From positions 11,895,951 through 11,959,950 of the forward strand of contig NC_059076.1 of the NCBI RefSeq assembly GCF_020497125.1: a stretch of DNA of 64,000 nucleotides. Direction: 5' to 3'. Numbering within the stretch: the stretch's first letter is position 1; each line of letters starts with the position of its first letter. This document shows positions 50,901 through 59,900 of this stretch, in pieces. The notes under the pieces were generated by a model. The model was not told where the DNA came from and did not search any database. It worked only from the letters and a program-made list of their open reading frames with translations. Both the position numbers and the translations under genes were made by a program. Origin of the DNA: Mauremys mutica. Its lineage: Eukaryota > Chordata > Testudines > Geoemydidae.

Positions 50901-53900
50901 TCTTTCTTTTAAGGAAACAAACACCACTTAGCTTACAGTACATAACCCTATCACCTCTCAAATGACCCGTGTGACACTGGTCAATGATGGTTAAAGTATT
51001 AACAGACCTAGGGTTTGCTGGCTCTTTTTCTGAGACCAATGACAGTCATAGTGGCATCAATTCAGCATCAGTATTCTCTGCCAGAGTCTCAAATCAGTTC
51101 AAGATTTCAACTGCACAGCAGTTTCAAATGCTACCGATTTTTATGTTAGATAACTCAAATTTTGATAACCCAAGAATCATAGATGGAAATAAATATACAA
51201 AACAAACAATTACTAAAAGGTAATGTCAGATTTAAGACTTAGATTCATAGCTTTGGAGGCCAAAAAGGACAACTTTGATCTAGTCTGGGAGCTCATGTTC
51301 AGCTGATTATCTACCACTACCCCCAAATCTTTTCCAGAATCACTGATGAATGATGAACAGAGTCCCACATCCCATAAGTATGGCCTACATACGTTCTTTG
51401 TTCCTAAATGTATATATTTACATTTAGTCACATCAAAACACATCTTGTTTGCTTGCACCCTGCTGACCAACAGATCCAGATCGCTCTCTCTCAATGACCT
51501 GTCCTCTTCATTATTTACCACTCCCCCAAACTGTGTCATCTCAAACTTTATCAGTGATGATGTTATGTTTTCTCCAGGTCATTAATAAAGATGTAAAACA
51601 TAGGACTAAAAATGGAAACACACCTGTTCAATGATTCCCCATTTACAAATACATTTTGAGACCCTATCAGTTAGATAGCTTTTAATACATGTAATGGGTG
51701 CCATGTTAATTTTATATCATCCTAGTTTTTTAATCAAAGTGCCATGTGGTACCAAATCAAATACTTCACTGAAGTCTAAGTATATTACATCGACACTATT
51801 ACCTTTATCAACCAAACTTGTAATCTCATGAAAAAAAGATAGTTTGATGAGATCTATTTTCCATAAGCACATGTTGATTGGAATTAATTACATTACTCTC
51901 CTTTTATTCTTTATTAATCGAATCCTATATCAGCTGCTCCATTATCTTTCCCTGGATCTGTTGGTAAGCAGGGTGCAAGCAAACAAGAGGTGTTTTGATG
52001 TGACTAAATGTAAATATAATGGGATCAATGGCAGACTAACATATCTATCCATCATCCTATTTGCCCTTTTTTAAATATTGGCAAAGCAATATCTTTCTTC
52101 CAGTGTTCCAAAAATTATTGAAAATCAGAATTAATGGTCCAGGAATTCCCTCAGTCAACTTTTAGAACTCTTGGATCAAAGTTATCTGGACCTGCTGATT
52201 TAAAAATGTGACTAACTTTAGTATCTGCTGTGTAACACCCTTCTGAGATACTAATGGAATGGAAAGTGGACTACATCAACTGTTTTTTCCCCAAATACAG
52301 CACAAAAATATTTATTGAACACTTCTGCCTTTTTTGCATTACTGTTAATAATTCTACCATTTCCATCTAGTGATGGACCAATACCCTTGTTAGGACTCTC
52401 TGTTCCCAATATACTTAAGAACTCCTTATTGTCTCCAACTCCGCTGGCCACAGATTTCTCCTTTGTGCTCATTTGCTTCCCTTATCAATTTTATACCATT
52501 ACTACCTTCTGATTTATATTCACTACTATCAACTTCCCCTTCCTTTCATTTGTTATACATCACTTTTTTTACAGCTGTCTTCACTTCCCCTCTAAACGTT
52601 GTCCATTTTTTAACCACTGGCCTTTTTCCTCAATTGTGGCTTTTGGAGCACCTTAAAAACACTTTATTGACTGCCATTATTTCCAATTATTTTTTGATTA
52701 CTTTTAGTAATCAGATGGACTTGCTCTAATACATCATTCAGTATTGGGTAAATTTTTTGCTACAGTACTTCAGATTGTGTTAATTACTTGCTAACAATTA
52801 CGTTTTACTTCAATGCACCTTTTTTCAACAGTTCCTGTTGTCACAGCCACTAAGAATGGTGAAGAAAGCGACTTCTTTTTCTGTTCAGAAGGTATAGTAA
52901 TACATTTTGCTCTTTCCACTGGAACTATCTGCTCTTCTGTCCTTGCCTGAAGACCTTCTGTCTGTCTCTTCATCACTGCTGGAGTTGCTTTTTCATCAAG
53001 ACTTAATCTAAATGTAAAAAAATAGGATTTAGATCTGATACTGTTAATCTCTAAACATACTTTAAGTTTCTTCCTAGATCCTCCTCCAGTTTACATGATG
53101 TTTCTTAAAAAAGTTATGAAAATATATCATTAAGCTAAGAGTAAATTTCTGTCATGCAACTTAAAATATAGTTTTGCAGGTGACTATTTTAGCAGCTCTA
53201 TATTTCTATTTCTGTGACACTGCGATGTAGTCTAACATTAACTACTTCTACCATGTCTGATAACTTGAAGTGGGCTTGCAAAAAAAATTTGGAAGGAACC
53301 AGGGCTATCCAATACGCAAACAAAAGTCTCATTTTAATCATTACCACCTGATTTAAATTTAACTGTGAGCACTGAAAACCGCTATACAGTAGAATTTTCA
53401 AACATTTCTTCTGTAGATTTAGCAAGTGAAGCAACTTACAAGTGTACAGATGTTTCTGCTTCCTCAACAAGAAGAACAGGTGATCCAATGACCTCATAAT
53501 TATCCTCATCAGTATCAAAGATGCCAGGAGGGCTTTGGCTTGATCTTTCAACAGCTTTTAATATACTATTTGCTTTTTTGTTAGAACCAACAGGATCATC
53601 GGCATCAAAAAGATCATCTTCACTTGAGTTTGTATCTTCTTTTAACACACACCGCTCTTTTTTGTCAGAACTAACTATGTTGCCAAGTGCTACAGATTTC
53701 TGATGTGCTTCAGTTGACTGTCCTGTTATACATATTAAACAGCATTAGTGTTTTCACCTTAAAAAACAGTGTAAAAATCCCAAGAAATATTTACCCCAAA
53801 AATTTAACAATTCAATGATAATAGCACCAACCTGAACAGCTGATTGATTTTATTGGTGATGCAACTACAGAGGATGTAGACTTAAATGTCTTCTTCACAG

Positions 53901-56900
53901 AGTTAAATAAACCTGAATTTGACTGTGTGACAGTGAACAGCAGGAGAGGTAGAAAAGAAAAAAGTTTGTTATGATATAGCAACAGTAAAAATATTAACAA
54001 ATATAAATCCTTACATTACATGCCTATTTTCTGATCATAATCTTATTTAAAATCATTTAAAAGCAGATTCTCATCACAATTTAATATTTACATTTCCAGT
54101 CAGTAACCGTCAGTAAAGTGATAAAACATTCAAGTAATTAAACCACTTCAAGCCTCTCACCACAATTCAATTCTTAGTCCTATAAGATGCTGAGCAAGTT
54201 ATTTAGCCTCTGCATCAATGTAGGTTGATGTAAGTAATTGATTTAAATCACTTTTAAAAAAAAAGAAAAAATCTCATGAATCACACTGAGGCTTGTAAAA
54301 ACTAATTTGAAAATCTGTGCTCTTGAAACTTTAATGCATAATAAACTAAATTATAAATGCTGAGGAAGAGGAGTGTTAATACCACTGCTGATGGAGTATC
54401 ATTTGATTTTTACAAAACTGCATAACCAAAACAAAATACTGAAAATTAAGGCCCTGTCATAAACATACAGCTAAGGGTAGCATAAAATCCCTACTTAACT
54501 GTAAAGAGTTAAGAAGCTCACATAACCTGGTTGGCACCTGACCAGAAGGACCAATGGGGAAAGAAGGTATTTTCAAATGGGGTGGGGGCGACTTTGTTTT
54601 GTGCTCTGTGGGTGATCTCTCCTTTTGGCTGCTTGAAAAGCAGGGAGGGTATTTTTGTTCTTGTTTTTTTTTTAGCTGAGAACACCTAGAGTTCATGCTT
54701 CTGGGTCTCCCTCTGGGCCTCTACAGCTCTCTTGTGGGCAGCCTCTTCCCTGGCTTTTTCTGCCTCCACCTCGGCTTCTTTCTGCCTCCGTCTCCAAGTG
54801 CCTTAATGCCATCTGTCTATCATGATCTTTTTGTCTCTCTTCAGCTTTGAATCTGGCTAATTCTGATTTCTTTTGGACTTCATTGTCCGTCATCCTAGCC
54901 TTCCTGTGCTTAACCTAGCCTAACCCAAGAGCTAGAGGAGGGGGGAAAAAAAACCAAAACACACTTGCGAATTCCCCTGCAGGAAGTTAACTACCCTACC
55001 CTCAGGCAGAGAAAGAAACTCGCTGTTATGGAGTTGAAAATAATTCTTCAATAATAATTCAATAATTCTCACTGGAGTTGAAAAGACAGAACCCTTCAGC
55101 AGCTGGCTCCACTTCTCCAAAAATCCACAAATGGGAGCAACTAAGTCCGCTGTATGATGAATTCAGTGATATTGCTGAATACTTCATCACCTTTGAAAGG
55201 CTATGCACCCTCCATGCACTTCCTGACTACCACAAGATGACCACATTAGTAGCAAAACTGACTGGAAGAGCTCTGGACATATTTGATAAGATGCCTATTG
55301 ATGATGCTTCTGACTATGGTAAATTTAAGGATTTGGTTTTAAAACAATTTCAAATTACCCCTGAAATGTACAGAGTAAAATTCAGAGCCCTTAAGTAAGG
55401 GGTTGGACTAAGGAATCATAGAATATCAGGGTTGGAAGGGACCTCAGGAGGTCATCTAATCCAACCCCCCACTCAAAGCAGGACCAATCCCCAGACAATT
55501 TTTCCCCCCAGATCCCTAAATGGACCCCTCAACGATTGAACTCACAACCCTGGGTTTAGCAGGCCAATGCTCAAACCACTGTAACCCGCCCAGACAACTA
55601 TCCCATGCCACGCACAGATGAGCTATTGGAGAAACTGGGATGTGCCCAGTTCATCTCTACCTTAGACTTAACCAAGGGCTACTGGCAAGTATCGCTAGAT
55701 GAACCCGCCAAGGAAAGGTCAGCCTTCATCACCCATTCAGGGCTGTATGAATTTAATGTGCCCCCTTTCGGGCTACGAAATGCACCCACCACCTTCCAGA
55801 AATGTGTAGGTGGTCTCCTAGCAGGATTGGGAGAATATGCAGTCGTCTATCTTGATGATGTGGCCATTTTTTCTGATTCATGGGCAGAACACCTGGAACA
55901 TCTGCAAAAGGTCTTTGAGCGCATAAGGGAGGCAGGACTAACTGTTAAGGCCAAAAAGTGTCAAATAGGCCTAAACAGAGTGACTTACCTTGGACACCAG
56001 GTGGGTCAAGAAACTATTAACCCCCTACAGGCCAAGGTGGATGCTATCCAAAAGTGGCCTGTCCCAGTGTCAAAGAAACAGGGCCAATCCTTCTTAGGCT
56101 TGGCCGGATATTACAGGCGATTTGTACCACACTACAGCCAAATCGCCACCCCCTTGACAGACCTAACCAAAAAGAAAAAGCCAAATGCAGTTCAGTGGAC
56201 TGAAGAGTGTCAGAAGGCCTTTAACCAGCAACACTCATGTCTGACCCCGGGCTAAGAGTCCCAGACTTTGACAAACCTTTCCTAGTAACCACAGATGCGT
56301 CCGAGCATGGAGTGGGAGCAGTTTTAATGCAGGAAGGACCAGATCAAGAATTCCATCCTGTCGTGTTTCTCAGCAAAAAACTGTCTGAGAGGGAAAGCCA
56401 CTGGTCAATCAGCAAAAAGAAATGTTATCCCATTGTGTATGCTTTGGAAAAGCTACAGCCGTATGTTTGGGGACGGCGTTTCCACCTGCAAATCAACCAT
56501 GCTGCGCTGAAGTGGCTTCCTACCGTCAAGGACAATAACAAAAAACTTCTTCCGTGGAGTTTAGCTCTCCAAGATTTTGATTTTGAAATACAACACATTT
56601 CAGGAGCTTCTAACAAAGTACCTGATGCATTCTCCTGTGAAAGTTTCCCAGAATCAACTGGTTAAAATCGTGCTTGAAATGTGGAAAATATTGTTGGGTT
56701 TTATATAAGCAATAGTATATATAGAGGTGCATGTGTCTTATTAATTCTGTTTTCTCCTAGAGCTCCAGGAAGAAATCACAGCCAGTGTGGAACAGGCTCT
56801 CCAGCACCGTCTGTGATTTGGGAGGGCATGTCATAAACATACAGCTAAGGGTAGCATAAAATCCCTCCTTACCTGTAAAGGGTTAAGAAGCTCAGATAAC

Positions 56901-59900
56901 CTGGTTGGCACCTGACCAGAAGGATCAATGGGGAAAGAAGATACTTTCAAATCTGGAGGGTGGGGGAAGGAGAAAGGCTTTGTTTTCTGCCCACAGAGGG
57001 TGTTCTCTTGGGAGACAAAGGGAGAGACCAAGCAAATCCAGTTGCTACTAAAATGATACATCAAATATTACAGAAATAGCAAGAAATGGATTAGAGTATC
57101 TTTTGTTTTAGCTTGTGAATTTTCCCTGTGCTAAGAGGGAGGTTTATCCCTGTTTTTGTAACTTTAAAGTTTTGCCTAGAGGGGAAATCCTCTGTGTTTG
57201 GAATCTTTTTGCTACCCTGTAAAGTTATTTTCCATCCTGATTTTACAGAGGTGATTCTTTTATCTTTTTTTAAATAAACTTCTTTTAAGAACCTGATTGT
57301 TTTTTCACTGTCCTAAAGACCCAGAGAGTTGATCTATGCTTACTTTGTAACCAATTGGTTAGGATATTATTCTCAAGCCTCCCCAGGAAAGTGGGCATAG
57401 AGGCTTGAGGAGATATTTTGGAGGGAGGTAGGGCTCCAAGCGGCCCTCCCTGAATGTTTGTTTAAATCACTTAGTGGTGGCAGCGATACTAAGGGCAAGG
57501 AAGGAATCTATGCCTTGGGGAAGTATTTAGCTGGTAGAAATAAGCTTAGTGGGTCTTACATGAGAGTCCCCACATCTGTACCCTTGAGTTTAGAGTTGGG
57601 AGGGAACCCTGACAGGCCCTAACACTGCAAATTCTTAAGCAGGTTTGTAACTTTACTTGAATCGTGTCATTAACTTCAATGGGACTAGTCAGGTGTGCAA
57701 AATTAGGCAATGTGCATAAATGATTGCAAAATCAGAATTTTTTTTTATTAAAAAATATCTTAGTGACATATCTTTGTTGATTTAAAACAAAATTGCTTCA
57801 CAATGAAAATACAATACATTAAATAAATTTCAATACATTAACAAAGTTATTGTGAACTTTTTTTACACACAGGCCAAATTTTTAAAACATTTCAGTCTAA
57901 AGTTAAGCTCCTACGGCTCAGATTTAGGCACATAAAGGGGGGATTTTCAAAAGCACCTGAGTACCTTAAAAGCAAAAGTCCCACTGACTTCAAAATATAA
58001 ATCATGATGGACTATTACTGCCTGGTCAAAGCATTTCAGTTTTATTGATTTGTGGAAGTTAAATGTAATCAGAAGATGGTACTGGTTGCAAATATAGCAG
58101 GGGCTATTTGCTTATTAACTTTTTGCTTGAGTTTGTATTATTCTCACAGTCAAAATATTAAGTGAAGCTCTGAACTTGTCTTTTTCAGCATAGATAAGCA
58201 TGTTAAGCCTGAAATTTCTTAGTACCAAAAAAACTATATAAAATTTGAAACTCCACTAATAAGCAAGAAGCTAATTAAAGTGTAACAGCTACTTGAGTAA
58301 TTTAGTAAGACTATAAAAAAGGGAAGTGCTAACATATAAATGTCTTAAATTTGAAAAAATGTAATTAAAGATCGTGATTTAAATAAAAGTTTATTATTGA
58401 TTTTTTTTAAAGTCATGATTTTTATCAACCCCGGAGTAAAATAAGGAATACTTTCTTACTCAGTGGTGTTGTGAGGATAAATTGATTAATATCTGTAAAG
58501 CAACTGGATAGGATGTTGACAGGGGCCATATAAACATCTAAGTAGACCGCACATATACAGAAGCACTTGTTCTGATTAATATAGGTCCCCTACAATGAGC
58601 TGTCTTAGTTGAAATCTTGAAATATGCAGAATAGTGGTAACAAACTATGGGCATGTCTACACTGCAATTAAAAAAAAAACTCAGGACACTGAGCCTGAGA
58701 GTCAGGTCAATTGATTTAGGCTTGCAATGCTCAGGCTGCAGGGCTAAAATTTGCAGTGTAGACATTCAGGCTCAGGCTAGAGCCCAGGCTCAGAGACCCA
58801 CCCTCCTCGCAGGGTTTCAGAGGCTAGACTCGAACCTGAACATCTAGACTGCAATTTTTTGGCCTGCAGACCAAGCTCCATGAGCCCAAGTCACCTGATG
58901 CAAGCCGGCTGCGGGTCTTTTATTGCAGTATAGGTGTACCCCAAGAGATTGTAGCTTGACCCCTTTGGTAGCAGAGAGTACTCAGACAGGTGCAATCATA
59001 GGGCAAAGACTTTGTTTCGATGAAGCCAGCTAGAAAGTGAACTACTCAACCTCTTACAAACAACCGAAGATTATGAGCTAACAAGCTCCTTTTAGACAAG
59101 TGTCATCCGTCAACGCCTCAATTATACTACTTCCATTTGATTGCTGGGAAGAAGAACACAAAGAAAGATCTAACAAACACAACTGAATTCTTTTCCACTA
59201 GGGCGCAAGCTAGCTCTGCCAACCAGCAGCAGGTGGGCAAGGAATCATTCGTTGCTTTTTGCAGTAGTGGAAGTTTTAATTGTAAAAGGTTTAGTGGGAC
59301 CAACAGATGAAGCTGGGAGGATGACAAGAGGAGCCGAAGTTCAAAGGAAGTTTGAACCTGAGAGACTACCAGGGAAAGTTATCAGGAATGAAAGCTGGGT
59401 AAACTATTATGAGAAAAAGGATGGGGCAGAGAGACAGACAACCTTTGTTAGAGAATATGCTCAAATTGTTTTACCATGACAACTGAGGAAAATAATGTTA
59501 TCAACCATTACAGTAGAGCAGCGGTCCTCAAACTGTGGATCGGGACCCCCTTTGAATGGGGTCGCCAGGGCTGGCTTAGATTTGCTGGGGCCCAGGCTTG
59601 AATCCCGAGCCCCACTGCCCAGGGGCAAAGCCAAAGCCTGAGGGTTCAGGTTGCAGGCACCATGTCTGGGGCTGAAGCCCTTGAAGTACAGCTTTGGTCC
59701 CCCTGCCCAGAGCAGTGGGGCTCAGGCTTTGGCCCCCACACCCAGGGCAGTAAGTCTTGGGCAGGCTCACGCTTCGGTCCCCCCTCCTGTGGTCATGTAG
59801 TAATTTTTGTTGTCAGAAGGGGATCACGGTGCGATGAAGTTTGAGAACCTGCAGCAGAGGGCTAAATTATGCCACATATATAAAGAAAATGTACAGACTG

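Larger units (their letters stand above)
54455..57614 (+). mobile_element. Gypsy LTR retrotransposon, rearranged
   Basis: TG...CA element with 5-bp duplications GGCCC (54450-54454 and 57615-57619). 5' LTR remnant 54455 to about 54675; 3' LTR 56829-57614 (786 bp). Internally: an inverted segment with the gag start (about 54690-55077, minus), a gag piece (55078-55398, plus), a nested SINE (55413-55592), then reverse transcriptase and RNase H (55605-56665). Protease and integrase are absent. It sits in the CENPC intron, antisense to the gene. Confidence 0.93.

Noticed and set aside
55525..55592. tRNA-like sequence
   Set aside because: It is the head of a SINE with a CR1 tail, and lacks an intact cloverleaf as far as I can see; not a tRNA gene.
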